The notes beneath the pieces are model-generated. The model searched no databases and was not told the DNA's origin. It saw only the letters and a program-made list of their open reading frames with translations. This document shows positions 1-7,928 of a DNA stretch of 49,267 nucleotides, piece by piece. The position numbers were made by a program, and so were the translations under genes. Numbering within the stretch: the stretch's first letter is position 1; each line of letters starts with the position of its first letter. Source of the DNA: UBA2943 sp946534895 (GTDB lineage Bacteria; Bacillota; Clostridia; Christensenellales; Aristaeellaceae); NCBI GenBank assembly GCA_946534895.1, contig CAMNDE010000017.1, positions 1 through 49,267 of the forward strand, written 5' to 3'.

Positions 1-226
1 TAGCACAGTTTTCCACAAAATCATCACTGTACCGGGCATCAGGCTCACCGTCCTGAACGCTCTTTGCACGAAGCAGTTCCGCCGCGTCACTGAAATCCTT
101 TTCTGAAGGAACAATGGAAATCTGAGGTGCCCGACTGGATAGATAATCCTTCATGAACGTCCGGTTCACCTCATGACGGTATTCCACTTCCATGGGAATT
201 CCCGCAAGCTCTACTACCATTCTCAT
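1..226 (-). CDS. N-terminal part of a protein truncated by the window edge
   Basis: The frame is open from an ATG at 226 (a second in-frame ATG lies at 220) to the left edge, giving about 75 residues that begin MRMVVELAGIPMEVEYRH. The stretch is mixed hydrophobic and acidic with no signal peptide or membrane segment. The opening (a short beta strand, then a piece with acidic residues before a YSDDFVE motif) recalls the N-terminus of clostridial HPr-kinase-like or ATP-type PEP-carboxykinase-like proteins, but that is memory, not proof. The ribosome site is weak (CGGGG about 8 bases upstream). A near-perfect palindrome lies about 70 bp upstream at 296-317. The gene runs in the same direction as the envelope cluster but is separated from it by a terminator at 445-481. 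Confidence 0.5.
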   Translation of the reverse strand, partial: MRMVVELAGIPMEVEYRHEVNRTFMKDYLSSRAPQISIVPSEKDFSDAAELLRAKSVQDGEPDARYSDDFVENCA

Positions 227-295
227 GCGTGCATACCCCGGCAAATCCCTGTCATCTGCATTTCGTTCTGTACCGTCCCGCCGTTCAGGCAAAGG

Positions 296-317
296 ATACC
301 GATTGTACAATCAGTAT
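296..317. promoter_or_regulatory. 22-bp near-perfect palindrome, candidate operator
   Basis: The core GATTGTACAATC (301-312) is a perfect 12-bp palindrome. It extends to 22 bp (ATAC at 296-299, GTAT at 314-317) with a single mismatched pair at 300/313. It lies between the VTC gene terminator and the edge-truncated gene, about 70 bp upstream of that gene's ATG. This fits an operator for a dimeric regulator. No clear -35/-10 pair was found beside it. Confidence 0.4.
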
Positions 318-444
318 TGTTTCTGCACTGAACGTACTTATATTAATCAATTTCAAATACAGATTCAAGTATATTCCACACTTCTTCCGACAGCATGCTG
401 TCCTGAATCCCATGGCCGTACTTTCCGATGGATTTTCTGTGTTC

Positions 445-481
445 AAAAAACAAAAAGCAGCAATCCATGTCGGACTGCTGC
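445..481 (-). terminator. Rho-independent terminator after the VTC gene
   Basis: On the minus strand a 10-bp stem (GCAGCAGTCC with GGATTGCTGC, one G-T pair, 5-base loop) is followed by TTTTTGTTTTTT. It lies about 60 bp after the stop of the VTC gene and closes the envelope cluster. The rest of 227-539 shows no gene. Confidence 0.85.
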
Positions 482-539
482 CCCAGAGCTTTCGTCTCTC
501 AGTGATTCAGATATCCCCGCTGTCTGTATTCTCTCAGGC

Positions 540-1247
540 TCATGCTTCCAGTTCTTCGAACCTCCGGCACCAGGTATACTTGCTGATGGCCGACGAAATG
601 GCGTTCGGACAGTAGGTGTTCAGAAGATCCCGGATATAGGGAGGCAGCACCTGATTGTACTTGACCTCCAGAATCATCAGCTGATGATCAAACGGCGGAA
701 CGGTAGGCACATGCGGATTGAACAGGTCATGGCTCCGCATGCCGGTGCGCAGCTGCTTGTCAAAGGTGATGCGGACTTCCTCCGCGGGATGCAGATAGGC
801 TTCCCGTATATAGTCCACAATCACGCAGGGCCGCAGCAGATTCACGGTCATTTCCCGGTATACGTCATTGAGCAGGCCGGAGCGCGTGTTTTCCAGCCCT
901 GTGGGGTCCCCTGCGATCAGCTGCTCGCACAGATCCCTGGGAATGGAGATGGAGCGCTTGGAGATCAGGCTGTCCAGCTTTGTCTTGCATTCCATCTTGA
1001 TCACACGGTCCGAGAAATTGTAGATCCGGATCCGGTACTTGTTCCGGTTCGGAACACCGTCAAACTTCTCATAGAGCGCTGTATTGAACACGGTATCAAA
1101 GTACAGGGAGCGGATCGCATATTCATTGTTCTCATCCCCGTTGGGATCCCTGTCCAGCGTCCGGTCCAGCGCCCTGGACAGCAGATAATGCTGGCCTTCA
1201 TTGATGAAAAACTTCAGTTCATGCCGCAGCGGCAGTGTACTGGCCAA
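540..1247 (-). CDS. VTC domain polyphosphate polymerase-like protein
   Basis: This 235-residue soluble protein is of the VTC/CYTH triphosphate-tunnel type, related to the catalytic domain of yeast Vtc4, which makes polyphosphate from ATP. Strand motifs expected to line the tunnel are present in order: RHELKF near residue 8, RSLYFDT near 46, RNKYRIRIYN near 67, KMECKTK near 83, VDYIREAY near 142, ITFDKQLRT near 157 and MILEVKYN near 188. The basic and acidic tunnel residues therefore look intact. The start is a TTG at 1247, set by the strong site AGGGAGGG six bases upstream. It is the last gene of the cluster, 18 bp after the DUF4956 gene. VTC-DUF4956-CotH neighbourhoods recur in bacteria. Polymerase activity is inferred from the family; hydrolysis of triphosphate is the alternative. 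Confidence 0.85.
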   Translation of the reverse strand: MASTLPLRHELKFFINEGQHYLLSRALDRTLDRDPNGDENNEYAIRSLYFDTVFNTALYEKFDGVPNRNKYRIRIYNFSDRVIKMECKTKLDSLISKRSISIPRDLCEQLIAGDPTGLENTRSGLLNDVYREMTVNLLRPCVIVDYIREAYLHPAEEVRITFDKQLRTGMRSHDLFNPHVPTVPPFDHQLMILEVKYNQVLPPYIRDLLNTYCPNAISSAISKYTWCRRFEELEA

Positions 1248-1265
1248 ACCGGTCCCTCCCTTCCG

Positions 1266-1982
1266 TCAGGCCCCGGCTTCGGACTGGCAGGCCACCAGCG
1301 TGGCATCATAGACGCCTTCCACGTTCATCACGGCAGCCACCACATCCTGACGGTTATCCAGGCGCACTTCCATCGTCATCTCCGTGCTCTCACGGGTTAC
1401 GGTCTTCGAGCGCAGACGGCGCTGCTTGACCATGCGCCGCAGCTGTTCCTGAATGTCATACTCGGCGCTCTCGTCATAGTGCACCACCAGCAGATAGGTG
1501 TTGGGGTTCTGGAACTTGATGAACGTCAGCAGGAACAGGATCACGGCGATGCCAAGCGCCACCGCAACGGCGACCACATAGAGCTCAGCGCCCAGCAGAA
1601 TGCCCATGGTCAGTGCCCAGAACATGTATGCGGTATCCATGGGCTCCTTGACAGCCGTACGGAAACGCACAATGGACAGAGCACCCACCATGCCCATAGA
1701 CAGGGAAATGTCCGACTTGATACACATGACCACCGGCGTGGTGATCAGGGTCAGCATGACCAGCGTCAGGGAGAAATTCGGGCTGTAGAGTACGCCGCGG
1801 TAGCACTTTTTGTATGTAAATGCGACAATGCAGCCCACCACCAGGCCCATCAGAAGCGCTATGACCACCTTCAGAGGCGTCAGGGCCGCAAACTGCTGGG
1901 AAAAATACTGGGACAGATTCACATCTGAAGAAAGCAGGTTTTTGGCATTGATGGTATCCAGCATGGTAATTCCGGTCTGCAT
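1266..1982 (-). CDS. DUF4956 domain membrane protein
   Basis: This is a 238-residue integral membrane protein. A short N-terminal piece is followed by about four hydrophobic segments (near residues 36-56, 69-88, 95-125 and 130-155). The characteristic DUF4956 stretch MGMVGALSIVRFRTAVKEP comes in the middle. A soluble C-terminal alpha/beta domain of about 80 residues (from YLLVVHYDESAEYD) is probably cytoplasmic. The start ATG at 1982 has GGAGG eight bases upstream. It lies between the CotH gene (59-bp gap) and the VTC gene (18-bp gap), so all three are probably co-transcribed. The family has no established biochemical role. Its constant partnership with VTC proteins suggests a membrane partner of the polymerase, perhaps a polyphosphate conduit (inference). 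Confidence 0.85.
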   Translation of the reverse strand: MQTGITMLDTINAKNLLSSDVNLSQYFSQQFAALTPLKVVIALLMGLVVGCIVAFTYKKCYRGVLYSPNFSLTLVMLTLITTPVVMCIKSDISLSMGMVGALSIVRFRTAVKEPMDTAYMFWALTMGILLGAELYVVAVAVALGIAVILFLLTFIKFQNPNTYLLVVHYDESAEYDIQEQLRRMVKQRRLRSKTVTRESTEMTMEVRLDNRQDVVAAVMNVEGVYDATLVACQSEAGA

Positions 1983-2041
1983 AGAACTTTCCTCCGTCTC
2001 TGCCTGACAGCTCAGGCCTTCCCATTATACATGAAATCCGG

Positions 2042-5000
2042 TCAGATGACATCATCCGGCATTTCCGGACGCTCACCAAAATACTCCACCATCTGCGCAT
2101 TGGAAAGCGAGAAACTGTCCTGAACAAATCCCCAGAGAAGATTCGGGCGCTTCTTCACCACGTTGCGCAGACGATTCACGCGCTTTTCCCAGTACCGGTA
2201 GGCACCGTCCGAGGTAACCGGCACTTCGCTGATCACGTACTGGTCATTCTCTTCACCCCAGCGCGCCCAGTGCAGCGTCATCTCCGGCGTGATCTGATCC
2301 ACCAGCGGTTCCAGGATCTCCAGCATGTATTCCGTAGTAAACGTCTGGAAGATTTCGCCGAGCTTTCTCAGGAACATATCCTTGTATTCCGGAACGGTCA
2401 GGAGCTTGAGGAAAATCGTGTTGTCGATCTTCTGATCGCCCATGCCCTTAGTCTTGGTATAGCTCTTGGGACTGTCAAAGCCGGAATTGAACAGGCCGTA
2501 GTCCGCATCGTACCAGATCCATTTCCATTTGGCCCCGGGTTCGCTGGTCCGGTAGCAGCGCAGGTTACCGATATCCGAATTGCCCACGAACATTTCCAGG
2601 GCAAGATATTCAAAGTAATTCTCCACGTCTACCCGGTCCAGAATATACTGAAGGTCTTCCGGATTGGTGGCCGGGCTGGACTTCTTGATCTTGGCGATCA
2701 TATCCCGGTATTCGCGGCGCACCGCGTTGCTGCCGGCCTTGAGCGCCATGTTGGCCTCCAGAATGGTGATGCTGTCCGCTTCGCGCAGCTCCAGGCCCTC
2801 ATGCTGGGCCACAAAATATTTGTCCACACGCTCGCGCATGTTCATATGGCCCCAGTACACGCCGTTGAGGTACACCACCACCGGGTTCCATGCCTGATGA
2901 ATGATCTGGGTTCCATAGGCGTCCAGCATGCGGGACTGGAATCCGTCCAGAAGCCGGGTCCACATGCAGTCATTGCCGCTGTTGCGCAGCACAAAGGACT
3001 TGTATTCCGTATACGGCCGGTCTTCAAACAGCGCAGCCGGGAAGGTTTTCTGGCCGTAGACGGACTTGGCCCGGAACTTCATGGACTTCTGCGGCATGTC
3101 CAGGGAGTAGGCGCCCATCAGTGAGAACTCCGCGTCCTGAGAGAGCATGACAGTTCCGTCCAGCAGGTAATACTCCACATGCACCGGGCGCGGGATCTTG
3201 CCGTACTGCCGGTAGATCGTTCCCTTGAACGGCAGCTTGCCCGGTTCCTTGACCACATTGTCGCCGGTCACCAGCATGCCGTTCTCCGGATTCCAGAGCT
3301 CATAGGGGTCCGTGACCACGGAAACGATGGGCAGGCTGTGGTAGGCATTGATGAAATACGAGCCTGTGGCGATATCACTGGGATGAATCAGGGGATTGGC
3401 CGAGAATGCCCTGGCCCGGATCACGCCGGTGAAGTTCATTTCGATGGGATCCCCCTGATAGATCTGGGAAGTCTGGGTCGGAATCGAGCCGTCCGTGGTG
3501 TAGTACACCGTGCAGTTCTCCGGAATGCTTATGGACGTATACACCGTGCTGTAGTACAGCCCCGGGGCCTGGCTGAACTCAGGCGCGGGGGCATAGCCGG
3601 AAAACCGGCTTTCCGCATTGGCTGCACCCGGAGTCGGCGCGTCATAAAAAAACAGGCCGGACATCCCCTGTGTACGGCCATAGGACACATTGGTGGGGAT
3701 GAGGGGAAGGACCACCTTATCCCATACTCGGCCGTCCGGATCCGAGAGACAGACCACTTCGCCCCCGGTCCGCTTCAGGCGGTAACTGGTATGCTGATAG
3801 TCATTGGCCCCATACTGCGTGGTGCTGCCATCGCAGAATATGACCTTGTATTCTCCCGGTCCGATGGTCGTGCCGGACGGAAACTGCCATTTTCTCGGCC
3901 GCGTAATCCGGTCAGACAGACCCCAGCCGGAAAGGTCCACGGTTTCACTGCCGGCATTGTACAGCTCCACCCAGTCCGAAAACGGTCCGTTTTCATACAC
4001 CGCCACGGCCTGGTTGCTGGCCATCACCTCCGAGATAAAGATCCCGGAGGTGTTTCTCGAGCGCATCTCCGCGTCCGCGCCGGCCACATCACTGTTGGCC
4101 CGGCCCGGAGTGGCGTTCATGGACACACTGAACCTGCCGCTTTCATCCCGTGCAAAGGAGCAGTCGGGATCCAGGTTATCAATGGTCACGCGGTCCACCA
4201 TGCGCCCGCGGCTGTCGGAGAGCACTACGGTGTCATGCTCCGCGCTGATCCGGAAATTGGCATGCGGTATGCCGGTGCCCACATCCCGGCGGTCCTTGCC
4301 GGAGCAGTACACCAGGTAATAGCCGTGCGGAGCTACCATGGCATTGTCCGGGAAGCGCCAGAGCAGCGGCTTGGCTTCGCTGTCGGAAAGCGCATAATTG
4401 TTCAGGTTCACCGGCTGGTCCGTGGTGTTGTACAGTTCCACCCAGTCGCTGAACTCGCCGTCTTCATCGCTCAGCCCGCTGCGCGCGCTGGCCATGACTT
4501 CATTGATGATCAGTGCTCCGTCGTTCACCATGGTGGCTGTACGGTAGGTCTGATGTCCGTTCTCGGAGTTTTCAAAGCCCGGGCTGAACCAGACCGTTTC
4601 CTGGTAGTCTCCGTCTTCCATCAGTGCCCAGCTGGAATCGGACGCCACAATGCGGTAGGTGACCTTGTCGATCTCAAAGGCGTTGGGATCAAACAGATAG
4701 ACCGTCTCGCCCACGCTGGACAGCTTGAACTTGGCGTGCAGCGGTCTGCCGGACTGTGTCTGGTTCGTGTTGTCGCAGAACACAATCACCCGGCCGTCGG
4801 GCTCCAGGTCCATGCTCGGGAACAGGAACCGGATGGAGGTGCCGCGGTCCGAAAGGCCCACACCCTCCAGATTGATGACATGATCCGAAGAATTCCATAC
4901 TTCCAGCCAGTCCGGATATTCACCGTTTTCATCCGGTACGGAGGTATGATTGCTCGGCATGATCTCCGAAATGCGCAGTCCCTGATAATTCTCATTGAGC

Positions 5001-5239
5001 ATCGCAACGCCGCCGACCTCGCCGTCTTCCGTGCCGGTGGAGTACACCGCCCGGGTATGCGGCTCCTTGGGCGTTACCGCCACAAGAATCAGAAGGAGGC
5101 CTGCGAGAAGCACACAGGAAAACACGAGCCCGCTGCGGCTTTTTTTCTTCACAGGAGCAGTACTGGTCTGAGCCTGAGCCTGGGCCCGGGCCGCCATACG
5201 TCTGCCGCTGCCCCTCCGATCCGACGAATACTGGGACAC
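2042..5239 (-). CDS. CotH family kinase with three lamin-tail domains, membrane anchored
   Basis: About 1065 residues. One N-terminal membrane anchor (about 37-56) follows a basic, Ala/Gln-rich tail, so the bulk should be outside the cell. In order come three lamin-tail-like beta domains (starts LRISEIMPSN about 88, LIINEVMAS about 245, IFISEVMASN about 398), a chitobiase C-terminal-like beta domain (YYTTDGSIPT, about 550-635) and a CotH domain (about 635-1045). CotH hallmarks are VYLNGVYWGHMNMRERVDKYF and the metal-site-like KWIWYDADYGLFNSG. CotH proteins are atypical kinases, first known from phosphorylating Bacillus spore-coat proteins. The start chosen is GTG at 5239, with AAAGGTGGG seven bases upstream; an in-frame ATG at 5263 has a poor site. 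The gene lies between the LRR and DUF4956 genes. The substrate is unknown. Confidence 0.88.
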   Translation of the reverse strand: MSQYSSDRRGSGRRMAARAQAQAQTSTAPVKKKSRSGLVFSCVLLAGLLLILVAVTPKEPHTRAVYSTGTEDGEVGGVAMLNENYQGLRISEIMPSNHTSVPDENGEYPDWLEVWNSSDHVINLEGVGLSDRGTSIRFLFPSMDLEPDGRVIVFCDNTNQTQSGRPLHAKFKLSSVGETVYLFDPNAFEIDKVTYRIVASDSSWALMEDGDYQETVWFSPGFENSENGHQTYRTATMVNDGALIINEVMASARSGLSDEDGEFSDWVELYNTTDQPVNLNNYALSDSEAKPLLWRFPDNAMVAPHGYYLVYCSGKDRRDVGTGIPHANFRISAEHDTVVLSDSRGRMVDRVTIDNLDPDCSFARDESGRFSVSMNATPGRANSDVAGADAEMRSRNTSGIFISEVMASNQAVAVYENGPFSDWVELYNAGSETVDLSGWGLSDRITRPRKWQFPSGTTIGPGEYKVIFCDGSTTQYGANDYQHTSYRLKRTGGEVVCLSDPDGRVWDKVVLPLIPTNVSYGRTQGMSGLFFYDAPTPGAANAESRFSGYAPAPEFSQAPGLYYSTVYTSISIPENCTVYYTTDGSIPTQTSQIYQGDPIEMNFTGVIRARAFSANPLIHPSDIATGSYFINAYHSLPIVSVVTDPYELWNPENGMLVTGDNVVKEPGKLPFKGTIYRQYGKIPRPVHVEYYLLDGTVMLSQDAEFSLMGAYSLDMPQKSMKFRAKSVYGQKTFPAALFEDRPYTEYKSFVLRNSGNDCMWTRLLDGFQSRMLDAYGTQIIHQAWNPVVVYLNGVYWGHMNMRERVDKYFVAQHEGLELREADSITILEANMALKAGSNAVRREYRDMIAKIKKSSPATNPEDLQYILDRVDVENYFEYLALEMFVGNSDIGNLRCYRTSEPGAKWKWIWYDADYGLFNSGFDSPKSYTKTKGMGDQKIDNTIFLKLLTVPEYKDMFLRKLGEIFQTFTTEYMLEILEPLVDQITPEMTLHWARWGEENDQYVISEVPVTSDGAYRYWEKRVNRLRNVVKKRPNLLWGFVQDSFSLSNAQMVEYFGERPEMPDDVI

Positions 5240-5339
5240 ATGTTTCCCACCTTTCATTTCCATATCCCGGGGATTGTATCAAATCAGGCCGGCTATGACA
5301 AGAACACCTATGTCCTGCCGCGCTTTTTTTACAGAGTGT

Positions 5340-6299
5340 TCACGGATCCGGCGGCACAAACTCCTGCCATGTGTAGCTTTTGAACATGGCAATATACTGG
5401 GGATAGCGCCAGTGCTGGCGCCAGCCGTCCGCCGTGGAATGCGCCGCGGTGAAATCCGCCAGGCACATGGGATGCATGTCCACAAACCGTTTCTGCTGTT
5501 CCTGGCTCAGTTCCGGAATGCGCGCACACCAGAAACGCTCCAGGGCCGTGCATCCGTCCAGCGGCGACAGATCCCGGATGCCCTTGTTCGCCGTAAGGTT
5601 CAGGTCCAGCAGCTCCTGCATGCCGGACAGCGGGGACAGATCCGTGATGCGGTTCATGAACAGCTCCGCATACTGCAGGTGCTTCATGTTCCGAAGCGGC
5701 GAAATGTCGGAAATCCTGTTGTCCGCAAGGATCAGGATCCGCATGTCCGGAAACGCTTCCAGAAATGACAGATCCTCAATGTCATGGTGTCCCAGATCCA
5801 GCGCCCTCAGGTTCCGCGCATACTTCAGGTCCTTCAGATCCTCAGACCTGAGCCGCCAGCCCTCATCCCGCTTCTTGAACGTGCTGTAGGCCGTGGCATC
5901 GCTGGCAATCGTATACTTGCCGCCCAGGGAAATCAGCCACACAAACTCGATCTCCGGATACTTCTCCACCAGAGGGATCATCTGCGCGTTCATCAGCTCC
6001 CTGTGGCGGGTCATGGTGATCTTTCTCACTTCCGGGCAGATGGCCGTGAGGGCTTCCACGTCCTCCACAGGCACCCGCAGCTGGGACAGATTCAGATCAA
6101 TCTCCGTATCCGCATCCGTCACAAGGCGTCCGCGGTACATCATGGAAAAGTGCAGCCGGGTTCCTTCCGGGAGCGTCTGCTTGTAGGCATACACTTCCGA
6201 CGGCGTCATGGACACCTGTCCCAGATCCACATCCTCTCCAAAGGCCAGCGCCGGCAAGCAAAAAAGGAGAAGAAGCGCCATGCACAGCCGAAGCTTCAT
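5340..6299 (-). CDS. Secreted leucine-rich-repeat protein, internalin-like
   Basis: This 319-residue exported protein has a signal peptide, cleaved after about residue 21 (ALAFG-ED). An N-terminal region of about 120 residues is followed by SDS22/internalin-type repeats: ARNLRALDLGHHDIEDLSFL, FPDMRILILADNRISDISPL, MKHLQYAELFMNRITDLSPL and MQELLDLNLTANKGIRDLSPL. A capping C-terminal region follows. There is no membrane anchor and no LPxTG-like tail. The start ATG at 6299 has AAAGGAGAGGAG upstream. It begins 21 bp after the sortase stop and ends about 100 bp before the CotH start, so it belongs to the same transcription unit. LRR proteins bind other proteins; a scaffold role for the extracellular CotH module is inference. 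Confidence 0.85.
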   Translation of the reverse strand: MKLRLCMALLLLFCLPALAFGEDVDLGQVSMTPSEVYAYKQTLPEGTRLHFSMMYRGRLVTDADTEIDLNLSQLRVPVEDVEALTAICPEVRKITMTRHRELMNAQMIPLVEKYPEIEFVWLISLGGKYTIASDATAYSTFKKRDEGWRLRSEDLKDLKYARNLRALDLGHHDIEDLSFLEAFPDMRILILADNRISDISPLRNMKHLQYAELFMNRITDLSPLSGMQELLDLNLTANKGIRDLSPLDGCTALERFWCARIPELSQEQQKRFVDMHPMCLADFTAAHSTADGWRQHWRYPQYIAMFKSYTWQEFVPPDP

Positions 6300-6320
6300 G
6301 CTCTCCTCTCCTTTCCGTGC

Positions 6321-7451
6321 TTACAGACGGTCCGCATACCCGGAGACGTCTTCCCCGCTGCGCACTTTCCGGAACAGCGCAATATAGCGTTCCGTATCAT
6401 CGCCCGTGCAGGTGACCAGCGTGAGCAGCTGATCCCCGTAGCGGACGTCCACCGGCAGATCGATCTCGGAGATCGACCGCGCCTGCTCAATGTAATGGTT
6501 GAAATCCGTTTCATTCTCAAAGCGCGAGACAAAGAACGGAAAATACCGGTCCGATTCCGGCACCAGGGACGCACGCCCCGCCGCCACCGGCACATAGTCC
6601 GCGTCCTCGTACAGTGTATCAAAATGCGTCAGGAAATTGGCCTTGAGCTTGCCCCGGTCGGAGATCTGGTGCAGTTCCCCGAACATGTCGCCCGTCTTCA
6701 TGTTGTGGCCGAAGATCATGTAGTTTTCCGGGTGCCGGCTCAGGGAGCACTGCTCATCCAGGAAGGCGGTTCCGTTCACATTGCCCATGCCGTCAAAGTC
6801 ATGATCCATATAATAGCTGTTCTTCCCCTGCACCACCACAAAATTGATGCGGTACAGGCAGTCCACCTTCAGCCATCCCGCGGTGTCCGGGTTCATCTGC
6901 ACCAGCTGCGCGAACCGCTCCCGCACCACCTGCGGGGTGGCCATGGGAGCCAGAGTGGCAGTGGGCCTCGGTGTGCCAACCACCGGAGTGATCACGGTCT
7001 CGGATTCCAGTGCTTCCGCGCGCTGCGTGGTGTGCTCCGGCAGAGGCGTGACAGCCGGTTCAGCCGTGACGGTACCGTCCCCCGTCTCCGGCGTCACCTG
7101 CGTGCCCGCGTCCTGGCTCACGGCGGCCGTCTCGGTACGCTCGCCAAGGGAAGCATTCCGCTCCTGAATCTCCCGGTTCCGTTTATCCTGAAGCCCGCGT
7201 CCGCCAAGGCTCACAGCAGAATACACAAAAACGCCTGCCAGGCAGATGATCGCCAGCCAGCCGGCCACGGTATACCGGCCGATGCCTTTTGTCAAAAGGC
7301 CCCGTATTTTTTCGCCCATTGACTTTCTGGGGGGAGTTTCCGTTTCCGGCTCTTCCTCCGATACAAATCCGTCCTCAGCGCTGTCCGGGCCTGCTTCCTG
7401 CAGCTTCTCTTCTTCCAGCTTTTCTTCTTCACGATCTGTCTTCCCGTCCAT
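6321..7451 (-). CDS. srtB: Class B sortase
   Basis: A 376-residue membrane-anchored transpeptidase. An acidic cytoplasmic N-terminus is followed by one membrane segment (about 60-82), a long Pro/Thr-rich spacer (about 95-175) and a class B sortase domain. Catalytic residues are visible: His in NYMIFGHNM (about 247), Cys in TLVTCTGD (about 348) and Arg in ERYIALFRKVR (about 362). Sortases cleave a C-terminal sorting signal and join the protein to cell-wall peptide or pilin. The N-terminal region is much longer than in typical SrtB proteins of about 240-260 residues. It is the first gene of the envelope cluster. No encoded protein in the window shows a C-terminal sorting motif with a hydrophobic tail, so its substrates are elsewhere. 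Confidence 0.9.
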   Translation of the reverse strand: MDGKTDREEEKLEEEKLQEAGPDSAEDGFVSEEEPETETPPRKSMGEKIRGLLTKGIGRYTVAGWLAIICLAGVFVYSAVSLGGRGLQDKRNREIQERNASLGERTETAAVSQDAGTQVTPETGDGTVTAEPAVTPLPEHTTQRAEALESETVITPVVGTPRPTATLAPMATPQVVRERFAQLVQMNPDTAGWLKVDCLYRINFVVVQGKNSYYMDHDFDGMGNVNGTAFLDEQCSLSRHPENYMIFGHNMKTGDMFGELHQISDRGKLKANFLTHFDTLYEDADYVPVAAGRASLVPESDRYFPFFVSRFENETDFNHYIEQARSISEIDLPVDVRYGDQLLTLVTCTGDDTERYIALFRKVRSGEDVSGYADRL

Positions 7452-7489
7452 GCTTCCGACCTCCCCGCTTCATTTTTCAGAACAGTTCT

Positions 7490-7518
7490 ATTTTACCCGA
7501 TTTTATGGGTTCTGCCTA
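7490..7518 (-). promoter_or_regulatory. Possible promoter of the sortase-CotH-VTC cluster
   Basis: On the minus strand TAGGCA (7513-7518) and TAAAAT (7490-7495) are 17 bases apart and about 40 bp upstream of the sortase ATG. The -35 element is a poor match, so this is only the best candidate in the interval. Confidence 0.35.
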
Positions 7519-7562
7519 CAGCGGAACGTAAAAATCCTGTTACCGAGTCTGCCGCATACCGC

Positions 7563-7591
7563 AAAAAAACAGGACCGTGTTGCCACAGTCC
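7563..7591 (-). terminator. Terminator of the gpx-ohrR-trxA operon
   Basis: On the minus strand, an 8-bp stem (GGACTGTG with CACGGTCC, one wobble pair) with loop GCAA is followed by TGTTTTTTT. It starts about 15 bp after the thioredoxin stop codon. Confidence 0.9.
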
Positions 7592-7606
7592 CGTCCATGC
7601 GTTTGC

Positions 7607-7915
7607 TCAGCCGATCAGTTCCAGAATCTTGGCCTTCGGCACCACGCCGACGCTCTGGTTGACCACCTGGCCGTTCTTGAACACCATCAGGCAGGGAATG
7701 CTGGAAATGCCGTAGCGCTGGGCCAGTTCCATTTCCTCATCCACGTTCACCTTGCCGACCTTTACGGTGCTCACGGTCTCGCCGATTTCATCCACCAGCG
7801 GGCTCAGCATGCGGCAGGGTCCGCACCAGGATGCCCAGAAGTCCACCAGAACGGTCTTATTGCTTTCCAGAACTTCCTTCTGGAAATTATCCGCTGTAAG
7901 TACTGTCACTGCCAT
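7607..7915 (-). CDS. trxA: Thioredoxin
   Basis: A 102-residue single-domain cytosolic thioredoxin, which keeps protein thiols reduced and serves as electron donor for peroxidases. The active site WCGPC is near residue 30 and the cis-proline is in SSIPCLMVF near 73. The unusual Cys after that proline (usually Thr) is a common clostridial variant. The start ATG at 7915 has AAGGAGG eight bases upstream; longer in-frame starts run into the regulator gene and lack a site. It is the last gene of the redox operon, 13 bp after ohrR, and is followed by a terminator. Its neighbour is a 2-Cys glutathione peroxidase, a class that normally takes electrons from thioredoxin, so the two probably form one peroxide-reducing pathway. 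Confidence 0.96.
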   Translation of the reverse strand: MAVTVLTADNFQKEVLESNKTVLVDFWASWCGPCRMLSPLVDEIGETVSTVKVGKVNVDEEMELAQRYGISSIPCLMVFKNGQVVNQSVGVVPKAKILELIG

Positions 7916-7928
7916 AATCGTTTCCTCC

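Noticed and set aside
192..1928. Plus-strand open frame of 578 codons
   Set aside because: It lies opposite the VTC and DUF4956 genes, has no family match and is rich in His, Gln and Arg, as expected for an antisense shadow of GC-rich coding DNA.
3179..5383. Plus-strand open frame of 734 codons
   Set aside because: It is antisense to the CotH gene, has shadow-like composition and no ribosome site.
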